Below are positions 25,701 through 33,358 of a stretch of 46,457 nucleotides of DNA, one piece after another. The position numbers and the translations under genes are program-made. Within the stretch, counting starts at the first letter, position 1. Every line of letters starts with the position of its first letter. Source of the stretch: Marinifilum sp. (GTDB taxonomy: Bacteria; UBA9089; CG2-30-40-21); the NCBI GenBank assembly GCA_020717845.1, contig DYDG01000007.1, positions 1-46,457 on the forward strand, written 5' to 3'. The notes beneath the pieces were generated by a model that was given only the letters and a program-made list of their open reading frames with translations, had not been told where the DNA came from and made no database searches.

Positions 25701-27341
25701 CTCTCCTTCTTCCTGAGCAGCAATACCTATTCCCTGTTCCTCAAATCTAACCCCTTTAATAGAAATTCCTGTATCCTCAACCTTTCCGTCCATTCCGTCC
25801 ATTGGATGTCCAATATGAACCTCAGCAACAATTGCCCCCTGCCAGGAGCTTGTCCAATGTTCATTTGGTACAGATGAAATGCTTCGGCTATGCAGAGATG
25901 TTCTATTTGCTGGTTTTGCCTTATCGTCCAATGTAAGAAAGAGTGGTGTGCCAAAGCAACGGTCAAGGAACATCTGATAGGAGAAAAAATCACCTGTCTG
26001 TCCAGGTTCTTGCTTGCAATTTTTATCAGCAATGGCTATCTTTATTTCCTGAGGCTCTATCCCCAGACGATTTGGGGCATCAGCCGGGTTCATGGTTACT
26101 TCCAATTCTTTTGAACCTATAGGAAGCTCAATCTTAAACGAGGTTGGCACTAATGGTTGTCCCAGCCATGGCTTTACCTTGAATTCCTTATCATTTAGAT
26201 AAACATCACCTATTGCACTTACAGATGTTTTTTCCTGTTCAGAGCATTGATTATCCCAGCCAATATTCAGGGAGGCAAGCTGTTTTTTAAGCTTATCAGA
26301 CATTCCTGCCCCTTCCCGAATAGAGCCGGCTGCAAGGGCAACTATTTCAAATGGATCCTGAGATCCTGCCTCTTTAGCCGAGACTATCTGAAAAAAGACG
26401 CTCTTCCTGCCCTCAGCCTGAGAAAAGACAACCTTTATCGGAATATTTTTAGCTAAAATATAGACATCACCATATCCTGGACCAATAAGATTGGATAATT
26501 CTGATGATTTTTCAGAAGAAATAACCTGAGATGGGGTAAAGAGAAACTCCATGGTATCGGTTCCATGTCTTTTTACCAGAAGGCTGCCCTTTATTGAACT
26601 AAAAGAAAGCTCCTCCTGCAACGCCTCTTCTATCCTTACCGGAACAGAAGATATGGCAAATCTCATCAAATGAGATATTTGAGCCTTTTGGGTTAATTCA
26701 GTAAAACTGGCATCACCATTTGGATCATGAAGAATCAATAAGGGTAGGAACGGAATTGTTGTATAAAACCATTGATATTCAGACGAACATTTCATGGTAA
26801 GGTAGGTTATCTCTTTTGCTGTTTTCTCTTCCACAGCCATTCTTGAACAAACTGTAAGCCTGTAGCGAGCCTCTGGTTCTTGCTGGAAGATAGTGGTGGA
26901 TAAAAAATTTCTTTTATCCACACTCTTTGCTCTACAGGAGATAGTTTCCCTGTCAGCACTTACAAAATACCATTTATCTGAATGTGGAGCTGTTTCTTTT
27001 TCAACTATTAAAGAGACGATATATGATTCATCAAACCCACAGCTATTTTTTGCCTGACAAACCAGCCCAAACTTGAACTCATTTTGCTTTTCAGGCATCA
27101 TAAAATAAGATTCTTTTGCCAGGAATGGCTTAGTTAATGTCCAGACAGGCATCTCTAAAAGTCCTTTCCATTCAGAGATAATCCCTCCTATCATTACACC
27201 TGGCGGGTCCAGGGTGTTGTCTAAGCTGACAACCGCCAGAGGGGCTCCCTTTGCCAGAGGGGCTCCAGCATCTTCTCCATAGCCAATATTTGCCAAACAA
27301 AGAAAGAAAACAACAAATAACAACTTTTCTAATTTCATCAT
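22752..27341 (-). CDS. giant secreted protein with central OmpA domain, Pro/Ala repeats and two jelly-roll domains
   Basis: The protein has 1529 residues. The signal peptide is at the start (KLLFVVFFLCLANIGYG). A long N-terminal region (~30-560) of unknown type is followed by a PEGA-like segment (GEHLIAAKAHGFKIASQKVD) and a carboxypeptidase-regulatory-like domain (~615-690). The OmpA C-terminal domain (~735-865) has MIEGHTDNVPLG ... LSQARAEGV ... GYGEAKPVASN and RRVEITIKK, so it should bind peptidoglycan. A Pro/Ala/Val linker (~870-1005) of about five ~30-residue repeats leads to two related carbohydrate-binding-like jelly rolls (~1010-1190 NGGFDDGMNAW; ~1217-1400 DGGFEQGMECW). A helical tail ends the protein. 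GGAGG is 6 bases before the ATG at 27341. An OmpA domain in the middle, with glycan-binding-like modules after it, is unusual. It is probably periplasmic or tethered at the envelope. Confidence 0.85.
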   Translation of the reverse strand: MMKLEKLLFVVFFLCLANIGYGEDAGAPLAKGAPLAVVSLDNTLDPPGVMIGGIISEWKGLLEMPVWTLTKPFLAKESYFMMPEKQNEFKFGLVCQAKNSCGFDESYIVSLIVEKETAPHSDKWYFVSADRETISCRAKSVDKRNFLSTTIFQQEPEARYRLTVCSRMAVEEKTAKEITYLTMKCSSEYQWFYTTIPFLPLLILHDPNGDASFTELTQKAQISHLMRFAISSVPVRIEEALQEELSFSSIKGSLLVKRHGTDTMEFLFTPSQVISSEKSSELSNLIGPGYGDVYILAKNIPIKVVFSQAEGRKSVFFQIVSAKEAGSQDPFEIVALAAGSIREGAGMSDKLKKQLASLNIGWDNQCSEQEKTSVSAIGDVYLNDKEFKVKPWLGQPLVPTSFKIELPIGSKELEVTMNPADAPNRLGIEPQEIKIAIADKNCKQEPGQTGDFFSYQMFLDRCFGTPLFLTLDDKAKPANRTSLHSRSISSVPNEHWTSSWQGAIVAEVHIGHPMDGMDGKVEDTGISIKGVRFEEQGIGIAAQEEGEQYMLKELSTGEHLIAAKAHGFKIASQKVDVSSVKSSYLKMLLIPENPFVYGLVKDSGTGEGLSGTTLDLLKGQSSLRQIRSGVMGKYSMDNLNKGIEYTLISSFEGYEKRRQTVSFGPEQTVARVDFLLTRALPPAAVEKTTKELAPPVAAAKLAPVPELPIEIVAPPMPEKPAPLKALAEIKEEKGITVKEDKGTIKIEMTQAAVNFVTGSHVVQPTASPVLTKVANILKTYPDCKVMIEGHTDNVPLGPVTQKKYKDNKGLSQARAEGVMTFLVEREGVPAANLTAIGYGEAKPVASNKTPEGKARNRRVEITIKKPEESAALPGLPKPAAIEVAKPKPVALPVVAAPAIPAPEMPKPAAVEVAKPKPVAPPVVAAPAIPTPEPPKPVVPPVEVALAVPAPEMPKPATPPVKVAPLSPVVVAPAVPAPEAPKPAVAPVEVAPLAPVVVPQIVVPLPTVHTMLTNGGFDDGMNAWTTRKEGVGNIYVGIANDSSSHPTTLEMKRQKAQSNMGEAGVLQLLNIDVYRYTQIILKADIKIDNASMSGDGKAGEGYPVCLELKYTGTDGKPYLFKHGFLVSGKLNYPDIGEQVKKGVWVDYVSPNLTQLSPRPVKITEAKITARGWDFVSRVDNVELQLGMLPAEVAEVHKPAVVVVQEKTDKKPQVFVAPKANIYIKLMDGGFEQGMECWQSASQGSGKIKVEVVKDDSQHPHSLEINRQDSNSAIGGASVFQMLDISVIRYNLCMLHGEIKVLFDSFSKDRQKDGIYPVCLEIEYMDISGKPHLFRHGFLIKGKLQSPEMEEMVKKNTWISYTTPNLMDLAPKPAKITCVRVKSDGWDMSSRVDNLSLELSSKPIEKPAVVVPQPKIEMPELTKPEIKEEIKPLLKKESESWIMGEEEAMGRFGEMESAGMERLAESLVVDPKGLEELSILLVSPSLSPKQAARILYKLYQVQGDKSVNKVLKIVGDINQDKAAKIKKLLSK
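24375..24720 (-). repeat. degenerate tandem repeat encoding the Pro/Ala/Val linker
   Basis: About five units of roughly 90-100 bp encode variants of PKPVAPPVVAAPAIPAPEMP. The antisense strand yields long Gly/Thr-rich open frames that are artefacts of this composition. Confidence 0.75.
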
Positions 27342-27410
27342 AATACGCCTCCTCATATTTATAATTCGGGAGCAATGAGTCAGTCATCGGTTGAGAAAAA
27401 TCTCATAATT

Positions 27411-27461
27411 GGTCTAAAGACCCTCATTACAAATTATGCAGTAAGCATCTTTAGATACGTC
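27411..27461 (-). repeat. dispersed ~52-bp palindromic repeat, copy 2 (inverted)
   Basis: Its reverse complement reads GACGTATCTAAAGATGCTTA... and aligns over its whole length with 5564-5615. It ends in the perfect palindrome GGTCTAAAGACC (27411-27422). The rest of the 27342-27613 gap shows nothing I can name. Confidence 0.75.
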
Positions 27462-27613
27462 TTACCTATCTCTCCTACCAATCACTGCCCCATTACATCT
27501 GGGATTTTCAATTTTGGCCATTTTAGTCCATAGTCCACAGCAACATTTTTTCATCAAGTCTTTGTTTCTTACAAACTGTCGACAATAGCTTTTGGAATTG
27601 ACTAAAAAGCATC

Positions 27614-28810
27614 TTACGGCTGGATCCTTTTCTCCATAATATTATTAATATTTTCATCATCAAGATTTTCTGGGATGGGTTCAACATGAACAAAAACACG
27701 ACTTATTTCTTTTATCTTTATCGGAGCAGGCGGGATCAATTTTATAGTTGTTTTTGGCTCAAGCATGGTATCTAAGGTATAGGTATATCCTGACACCTGT
27801 TGTTTATTGATTTTGACATTAACCTTAATCATTGTACCTGCTGTATATCCAACAGAGCCTTGATTAGATGCTATAGGCACAATTCCATGCTCCTGGTCAT
27901 AATCTATACCTGTAATCATCAGATCACGGATGCTTGATGGAGCGATTATTGTTGCAGTAGCTGTATTGTTTTTTTCATCTGATTCTTGAATCATGTTAAA
28001 TGTCTCAGGGTCAACAACTGCCATGATAGTATGTGTACCAGAAATAGAAAATCCAGTATTAATCCCTTTCTTCCCACCTGGTCTTCTAAATGTCAAACTA
28101 TCGAAGTATGAACTGCCAAACCCACCATGCATCTTACCATCTATAAATACATGCACAGCAACCTTACCAGAATCTGCCATTCCCTGCCCCTTATTTTCAA
28201 CAGTTAGATGAACATAGTGTCCGATAAGAGAGATGCCTGATACGATTAGATCAGGCATTAAGCTGTCATGGAGGATAAATTTATCTATAAAAGAGGTAGC
28301 ACTTGTAGCCACATTTTCCTGATTTTCTTGTTCAATACCCTGTCCACTACATTTTATGGTTACTTCCTGAGCCTGTTCGCAAAAGAATATTTTTTCAGCC
28401 TCAATGGTAACGGTTTCTCCTGCAAGAAGTCCAGGGACATTTTTATTAATAATTGTTGTTGTTCCTAACAAAACTTGAACATCAAGATTATTCGGATAAT
28501 CTTTCTTACCGATATTTTCGACAATGCCCTGAATAAGTATTGTATCTGCTGGGTGTGCTGTGCTGAGGTCATTCAAGGTAGTGGATATTAGTTTAAAGGT
28601 AATATCCCTTATAACTATATTCGCACAAGGCACAGATTCTGTTCCTGTTGTAGACAGAAGAGGCTGCTCATCTTGAGCAGGAACGCTCTCTTGTATTTGC
28701 TCAAGCGATTTTATATCTGTTGCAGATAAACCAGTTTTCTCCTCAGCATAGCTATTATTAACTACTATAGCCAATAACATCAAAAAACAAGTGATTGTTA
28801 AATGTTTCAT
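27614..28810 (-). CDS. secreted CARDB-like adhesion-type protein
   Basis: The protein has 398 residues. The signal peptide is KHLTITCFLMLLAIVVNNSYA. Three beta-sandwich units of the CARDB type (cell-adhesion-related domain found in bacteria) can be read. Each has a pattern like LISTTLNDLSTAHPADTILI-QGIVENIGKKDYPNN, LIVSGISLIGHYVHLTVENKGQGMADSG, and a third ending in the tail. VDPETFNMIQESDEKNNTAT is the diagnostic last strand. It probably lies on the outside of the cell or in the periplasm; no enzymatic motif is seen. The ATG at 28810 has AAAGGTGG 5 bases upstream; a GTG 3 codons earlier would overlap it. It lies 21 bases downstream of htpX and may share its transcript. Confidence 0.78.
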   Translation of the reverse strand: MKHLTITCFLMLLAIVVNNSYAEEKTGLSATDIKSLEQIQESVPAQDEQPLLSTTGTESVPCANIVIRDITFKLISTTLNDLSTAHPADTILIQGIVENIGKKDYPNNLDVQVLLGTTTIINKNVPGLLAGETVTIEAEKIFFCEQAQEVTIKCSGQGIEQENQENVATSATSFIDKFILHDSLMPDLIVSGISLIGHYVHLTVENKGQGMADSGKVAVHVFIDGKMHGGFGSSYFDSLTFRRPGGKKGINTGFSISGTHTIMAVVDPETFNMIQESDEKNNTATATIIAPSSIRDLMITGIDYDQEHGIVPIASNQGSVGYTAGTMIKVNVKINKQQVSGYTYTLDTMLEPKTTIKLIPPAPIKIKEISRVFVHVEPIPENLDDENINNIMEKRIQP

Positions 28811-28831
28811 TCTATCCACCTTTTGTCATTA

Positions 28832-29689
28832 TTATCTGGCAAGCATTGTTTGAGCCATAGCCTCTAATTTTGCTACTCTTTTTTCCATAGGTGGGTGTGT
28901 AGAAAACAATGAAAGGAGTCCGCCACCTATTAGTGGGCTGACAATGAACATATGTGCTGTAGCCGGAGTAGCATTCATAGGGACTCTTTGTGTCCCTATC
29001 TGAAGTTTTTTCAGAGCATTGGCTAAAGATTGAGGATGTCCGCATATTTGAGAACCAACAGCATCTGCCTCATACTCCCTTGCCCTGGAGATAGCCATTT
29101 GAATCAGCATAGCAGCAATAGGAGCAATAATGCTCATAGCAATAAAGACCAAGGGGCTGCTATCTTCCCTGTCATCACTGCGTCCCCCTCCAAAGATAGT
29201 TGCCCATCGAGCCATACTGGCCAGCATAGAGATGGCACCAGCAATGACAGCCACAATAGAGCTAATAAGAATATCCCTATTTTTCACATGAGCCAACTCG
29301 TGAGCCAGGACCCCTTCTAACTCATCATTGCTTAACAAATGAAGAATCCCCTCAGTAACAGCTACCGCTGCATGTTGCGGGTTACGGCCAGTAGCAAAGG
29401 CATTTGGTGTTTGTTCAGGAATAATATACACCTTAGGCATGGGCATATTTGTTTGTTGGGTAAGTTTTGTAACCGTCTGATAAAGTTGTGGTGACTGTGC
29501 GTAGCTCACCTCTTTAGCTCTATACATAGCCAGAACTATCTTGTCTGAGAACCAATAACTAACCATATTCATGATAATTGCCATACCAAGGGCAATTATC
29601 ATTCCCCCACTTCCACCCAGCATTTTGCCTACAAAGATCAACAAAAGGGTTAATCCTGTAAGCAAAAAGGTTGTCTTGAATACATTCAT
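28832..29689 (-). CDS. htpX: HtpX-family membrane zinc metalloprotease
   Basis: The 285-residue protein is an M48 peptidase. Two N-terminal spans ([37 protein letters not shown]) are followed by [20 protein letters not shown], the zinc site [10 protein letters not shown] (His130, Glu131, His134), two more spans and the third-ligand segment [33 protein letters not shown] closes the protein as in the family. It degrades damaged inner-membrane proteins. Start: GGAGGT sits 7 bases before the ATG at 29689, while the frame runs 6 codons further up. Length and motifs are normal. Confidence 0.96.
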   Translation of the reverse strand: MNVFKTTFLLTGLTLLLIFVGKMLGGSGGMIIALGMAIIMNMVSYWFSDKIVLAMYRAKEVSYAQSPQLYQTVTKLTQQTNMPMPKVYIIPEQTPNAFATGRNPQHAAVAVTEGILHLLSNDELEGVLAHELAHVKNRDILISSIVAVIAGAISMLASMARWATIFGGGRSDDREDSSPLVFIAMSIIAPIAAMLIQMAISRAREYEADAVGSQICGHPQSLANALKKLQIGTQRVPMNATPATAHMFIVSPLIGGGLLSLFSTHPPMEKRVAKLEAMAQTMLAR

Positions 29690-29854
29690 TCTTTTTACCT
29701 CCACCAAACTAAATCACGCAGGACACGCAGGAATGGTATGATTGACAAACATGTATGCTTGAGAGACATCTGAGGCAATCAGTGCAGATTTAAGTCTTGC
29801 TCCCTGTCGCCAATGCTTGTTTATTTACAAGATATTTGGCATCCCTGTCCTTAA

Positions 29855-29883
29855 GTATAGGGGCACAATTTATGCCCCTATAC
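29855..29883 (-). terminator. strong hairpin after the small COX24-like gene
   Basis: GTATAGGGGCA-CAATTTA-TGCCCCTATAC is an 11-bp perfect stem with a 7-base loop. It lies immediately after the stop of the small gene on the minus strand. No T-tract follows, so it may be a transcript-end stabiliser or a repeat unit. Confidence 0.5.
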
Positions 29884-29884
29884 A

Positions 29885-29980
29885 CTACTTATTTCGTCTC
29901 TGAAATTTTGTACGCTTTAGAAGTTTTTTATACTTATGCTTGCGAATTTTTTTTCTTCTTTTTTTAATAACGCTGCCCAA
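29885..29980 (-). CDS. AURKAIP1/COX24 (mS38-like) domain mini-protein, probable small ribosomal protein
   Basis: The product has 31 residues: (M)GSVIKKRRKKIRKHKYKKLL followed by KRTKFQRRNK, extremely basic. This is the bacterial COX24/AURKAIP1 pattern, homologous to mitochondrial small-subunit protein mS38 and to tiny bacterial ribosomal proteins. Start choice: GGAGGT abuts an ATG at 29986, giving zero spacing. It stands exactly 6 bases before the TTG at 29980, which yields the family's typical MGSVIKKRRKK N-terminus, so I call TTG. The stop is TAG at 29887-29885. It lies alone between htpX and a GC-richer patch. Family recognition is from memory of the motif. Confidence 0.8.
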   Translation of the reverse strand: MGSVIKKRRKKIRKHKYKKLLKRTKFQRRNK

Positions 29981-30075
29981 TTTCATACCTCCTTAAAATC
30001 TTCACAATATTTATTATAATAGAATAAGCATAACGCCCCCTGACCGTTCGGGAGAACCATGCCGAAGTCACGGTT

Positions 30076-30462
30076 TCACTGATACGTGTCAATGGTGTTG
30101 TTTGGTGCTCTCTGTTGTCGTTCCTTTTCGGCTCTTACTCTCAGACCAAAGAAGACCCCTGTCACACTGATTGCTGAGAGAATCGTGAGCAGGAGGAGTC
30201 CGTGCCTGTTCCGTTCGGCATCAGTGGTCTCGAAGTCAGATACTTCTGTTCCTCCGCCAAACATGGGCTCTGCATCTTCGACATAGGTTCCGTAGTTTCC
30301 CCACGACATCCACGCAAAGAAGGCAGATACGCCAATCGCACACAGGTATACTTTGTGCTTTGGGCACTTGCTGTTAGTGGCGTCAGCCTCGCGCCCGTGA
30401 ATACAATACCATGCACGCCGACGAATATCCGCAACAAGAGAGATATTGCGTCTGTTATGCCT
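30076..30462 (-). pseudogene. small two-span membrane protein with Cys/His N-terminus, frame disrupted or start unclear
   Basis: One minus frame is open from 30462 to the TGA-region stop at 30076. It reads RRAWYCIHGREADATNSKCP-KHK, a span VYLCAIGVSAFFAWMSWG, an acidic loop (YVEDAEPMFGGGTEVSDFE), a second span GLLLLTILSAISVTGVFFGL and a basic tail. The C-x-H ... C-P-x-H pattern could bind zinc. No start codon precedes it except an internal ATG at 30309. The well-placed ATG at 30470, downstream of a good promoter, is in another frame (MTEGITDAISLLLRIF). A frameshift, in the genome or the assembly, is likely. The patch is visibly GC-richer (48-60 percent in lines I counted) than its neighbours, suggesting transfer. 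No family recognised. Confidence 0.45.
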
Positions 30463-30522
30463 TCAGTCATCTTCGTCTCTCACTGAATATTATCTATTAT
30501 CTTCCATAGATAATTTAATACA

Positions 30523-30552
30523 ATTGTAACATAATTTAAGAGAAATTGTCAA
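30523..30552 (-). promoter_or_regulatory. promoter for the GC-rich small gene
   Basis: On the minus strand TTGACA (30552-30547), 18 bases, TACAAT (30528-30523), about 50 bases before the ATG at 30470. Confidence 0.6.
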
Positions 30553-30583
30553 GAAAAAAATATAATTATTAGGCAAAAGATAA

Positions 30584-30754
30584 AAGTGGAGTAAATTACA
30601 ACAAGAACTGGAGAGATACAACAAAGGTCAAGTTCACAGCACTACAAAAGAAATACCAGCGATAAGGTTAGAAAAAGCCATCAGAGAAGGGAGGAATTGT
30701 TTCAGAACATTTCAACTGCCACCGCCGTACAAATAGACTAAGGATATCTTTTGC
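30584..30754 (+). pseudogene. C-terminal fragment of an integrase-type (IS481-like) transposase
   Basis: The plus frame reads KWSKLQQELERYNKGQVHST then TKEIPAIRLEKAIREGRNCF and TFQLPPPYK, a TAG (30734-30736), then TKDIFC. This is the tail of rve-core transposases in which ...RYN..QVHSTT.EIP..R is followed by PPPYKSTKDIFC. The DDE core is missing and a stop interrupts the conserved tail, so it is dead. It lies just after the liv operon. Confidence 0.6.
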
Positions 30755-30774
30755 TCCGTGGTAAATAGTTACCT

Positions 30775-31494
30775 TTATTGCTCCCCCAGATACGCCTTCC
30801 TGACCATATCGCTTCCTAAGAGTTTATCGGCAGTATCGGTTATAACAATGCTGCCTGTTTCCAGGACATATGCCCTTTCTGCAATCTGCAAGGATTTTTT
30901 CGCATTTTGTTCGATCAGCAATATGGTAATGCCCTGTTTTTTATTAATCTCTTGTATCGTCTCAAACACCTTTTCGACCAATATTGGAGACAGACCCATA
31001 GAAGGCTCGTCAAACATTAGAATCTCAGGCTCTGCCATCAGTCCGCGAGCTATAGCCAGCATCTGCTGCTCTCCGCCGCTTAATGTGCCAGCCAATTGTT
31101 TTTTCCGTTCCCTTAAGACAGGGAACAGGGCATACATATTTTCTATCCCTTCTCTTACCTTTTTCTTATTATCTTCTGGAAATGCACCCAGCTCCATGTT
31201 TTCAACCACCGTTAATCCTGGAAAAACCTTTCTTCCTTCAGGTATTTGCACGATACCATATCTTGCGATTTTCCATGCCGGCAAATTACTGATTACTTTG
31301 TCCTTAAATCTTATAGATCCTTTTTGTAGAGGTAAAACGCCTGAGATAGTGTTGATCAAGGTAGTCTTACCCGCACCATTGGCACCAATCATGGCCACTA
31401 TTTCCCCTGTCTGCAAATACAAGGAAACACCTTTCAACGCTGCAATCTTGTCATAGGAGACATGTATATCATCGATTTGTAGTAAGTTTTGCAT
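30775..31494 (-). CDS. livF: branched-chain amino acid ABC transporter ATP-binding protein LivF
   Basis: The 239-residue ATPase powers uptake at the cytoplasmic face of the inner membrane. Walker A is GANGAGKTT; the signature is LSGGEQQMLAIARGL; Walker B is ILMFDEPSMGLSP; the switch His is replaced by the usual LivF form LIEQNAKKSL. The family marker YGIVQIPEGRKVFPGLTV is present. Start: TTGGAG is 4 bases before the ATG at 31494; the longer frame starting at 31539 reads through the intergenic repeat. Last gene of the liv operon. Confidence 0.95.
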   Translation of the reverse strand: MQNLLQIDDIHVSYDKIAALKGVSLYLQTGEIVAMIGANGAGKTTLINTISGVLPLQKGSIRFKDKVISNLPAWKIARYGIVQIPEGRKVFPGLTVVENMELGAFPEDNKKKVREGIENMYALFPVLRERKKQLAGTLSGGEQQMLAIARGLMAEPEILMFDEPSMGLSPILVEKVFETIQEINKKQGITILLIEQNAKKSLQIAERAYVLETGSIVITDTADKLLGSDMVRKAYLGEQ

Positions 31495-31530
31495 TTTTCT
31501 CCAATAGGTCATATAGGACTTATAGGTTTT

Positions 31531-31568
31531 ATAGGTCATATAGGTCTTATAAGACCTATATGACCTAT
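31531..31568. repeat. perfect 38-bp palindrome between livG and livF
   Basis: The sequence from 31531 to 31568 equals its own reverse complement (half: ATAGGTCATATAGGTCTTA). The livG stop codon lies inside it (31567-31565). Additional copies of the ATAGG/TATAGG words fill 31504-31530. A near-identical palindrome lies at 32331-32368. Confidence 0.95.
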
Positions 31569-32317
31569 TTCCCCAGATACGCTTCGATCACCTTCGGGTC
31601 TTTCTGAACATCCTCTGGTCTGCCTTCAGCTATTTTTTCGCCATAATCTAAGACAACTATACGGTCGGAAATACTCATAATCACCTTCATCTGATGTTCA
31701 ATGATAACTATAGCAATATTCCTCGAACGAAGATCAGCGACTAAATCTATTAATTCATTGCACTCCTGCGAATTCATCCCTGCCATAGGCTCATCTAAAA
31801 GGAGTAATGAAGGTGAGGTAGCTAAGGCACGGGCTATTTCTAATCTACGCTGGGCACCGTAAGGTAGATTTTTGGCAAGCATATTCCCGGACTTCAGCAA
31901 GCCGACAAAACCAAGAATCTCTCTGGCACTGTCTGCTATCTCCTTTTCCTCTTTTCTAAATCCTTTAGTTCGCAGGAATGCTGCCATTAATTCAGATCTG
32001 GTTCGGCAATGTCTACCAACCATCACATTTTCTAATACTGTCATATTAGCAAATAATCGGATATTTTGAAAGGTTCTGGCTATGCCTGATAAGGTTATTT
32101 TGTGAGGCTTATGGCAGCTGATATTCTTATCCATAAAGATAATCTCACCATTATCAGGGGAGTAAACACCTGTGATCAGATTGAACAGGGTAGATTTCCC
32201 AGCACCATTTGGGCCTATCAATCCCACGGTCTCATTTGCATTAACTACCATATTTACTTCTGATAATGCCTTTAGTCCACCAAAACATTTTGTAACTGAA
32301 TTAATTTGTAATAACAT
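31565..32317 (-). CDS. livG: branched-chain amino acid ABC transporter ATP-binding protein LivG
   Basis: The 250-residue partner ATPase of LivF has Walker A GPNGAGKST, the family segment GIARTFQNIRLFANMTVLEN, signature NLPYGAQRRLEIARALA (Leu-Pro-Tyr-Gly instead of the common LSYG), Walker B LLLLDEPMAGMN and switch His IIEHQM. Full length. No Shine-Dalgarno sequence is visible: the 13 bases before the ATG are A/T only (TAAAAATTAAAAAA type), and before them stands the 38-bp palindrome. Initiation may depend on coupling or on the unstructured A-rich leader. The stop lies inside the next palindrome. Confidence 0.95.
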   Translation of the reverse strand: MLLQINSVTKCFGGLKALSEVNMVVNANETVGLIGPNGAGKSTLFNLITGVYSPDNGEIIFMDKNISCHKPHKITLSGIARTFQNIRLFANMTVLENVMVGRHCRTRSELMAAFLRTKGFRKEEKEIADSAREILGFVGLLKSGNMLAKNLPYGAQRRLEIARALATSPSLLLLDEPMAGMNSQECNELIDLVADLRSRNIAIVIIEHQMKVIMSISDRIVVLDYGEKIAEGRPEDVQKDPKVIEAYLGK

Positions 32318-32330
32318 TTTTTTAATTTTT

Positions 32331-32368
32331 ATAGGTCATATAGGTCTTATAAGACTTATATGACCTAT
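32331..32368. repeat. 38-bp palindrome between livM and livG, second copy
   Basis: It is identical to 31531-31568 except one base (AAGACT for AAGACC). It starts 14 bases upstream of the livG ATG and ends 3 bases after the livM stop, so it fills almost the whole gap. Confidence 0.95.
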
Positions 32369-32370
32369 TC

Positions 32371-33336
32371 CTATTCCTTTGCGTGTAATTCCAGAGCCCG
32401 TCTTTTTGACTTCAACATCCCTTCTGGACGGAAGATAATCACCACAATCATGATCATTCCAAAGATAAGCATACGGTAATCAACGAATTTTGTCCCCAGC
32501 ACAGGCCGTAGAATCTCAGGGATGCCTACCAATAAAACCACACCCAGTATTGCCCCGCCAATATTTCCCATGCCGCCAATAACCAGCATCGAGACCAGAA
32601 GCACTGATTCCCAGAAGGTAAACATCTCTGGTGAAATAAAGCCGATCCAATGGACATATATTGCTCCGGCTAATGCACCGAACATACCGCTTAAAACAAA
32701 GGCTATTGATTTAATTTGCGGGACATTTATGCCAGATAATCCTGCAGCCAATTCATCTTCACGAATAGCAACCAATGCCCTGCCGATACGGGAGTGTTCT
32801 AATCGATAACTGATTATAATCGTGCCTATCAGGAAGAAAAGGATCAGGTAATAGAATTGCAGATCGTTCTTAAAGACCAATGAAAACAGCTGTATTTCCA
32901 TAATCTTTTCACCCACCCGCGGCAATCCTCTGGGTCCATTGGTGAGCCAATCAAAATTATTTGCTATCAGCCGAACAATTTCACCAAATGCCAGGGTAAC
33001 AATAGCCAGATAATCACCCCGCAGACGCAAGACAGGTGCACCCAGCAGGTATCGGATAAAACCACCCAGAAACAGGCTTATTGGAAGGGTTATCCAGAAT
33101 GGTATGCCCTTGATGCTCAGTAACGCCGCAGTATAGGCGCCAATGGCACAGAATGCCATAAACCCTAAATCAAGCAAACCCGTATACCCAACCGTGATAT
33201 TAAGCCCAACACATAAGATGCAATAAATGCCTACCAGTCCGGCTACATGGATAGCATAATAATTGCCACAGTTGTATCCTATAAAAGGCAGCACAATCAG
33301 AAGTAATAGAATCATTATACCGATTATCTGTTTCAT
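32371..33336 (-). CDS. livM: branched-chain amino acid ABC transporter permease LivM
   Basis: The 321-residue inner-membrane permease has about nine spans. GLNITVGYTGLLDLGFMAFC, LRLRGDYLAIVTLAFGEIVR and the EAA-like loop RIGRALVAIREDELAAGLSG, plus VIGGMGNIGGAILG, define LivM. The frame begins at 33411, but codons before 33336 (FSPFFPSAFSLNTF) are read-through of an intergenic inverted repeat. The ATG at 33336 has GGAG 8 bases upstream and gives a normal N-terminus (MKQIIGIMILLLLIVL). Confidence 0.95.
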   Translation of the reverse strand: MKQIIGIMILLLLIVLPFIGYNCGNYYAIHVAGLVGIYCILCVGLNITVGYTGLLDLGFMAFCAIGAYTAALLSIKGIPFWITLPISLFLGGFIRYLLGAPVLRLRGDYLAIVTLAFGEIVRLIANNFDWLTNGPRGLPRVGEKIMEIQLFSLVFKNDLQFYYLILFFLIGTIIISYRLEHSRIGRALVAIREDELAAGLSGINVPQIKSIAFVLSGMFGALAGAIYVHWIGFISPEMFTFWESVLLVSMLVIGGMGNIGGAILGVVLLVGIPEILRPVLGTKFVDYRMLIFGMIMIVVIIFRPEGMLKSKRRALELHAKE

Positions 33337-33358
33337 GGTGTAACTCCGTCCGAAGGTA

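Noticed and set aside
30758-31456. Plus-strand 232-codon frame antisense to livF
   Set aside because: LivF has all ABC ATPase motifs on the minus strand; the antisense frame has none.
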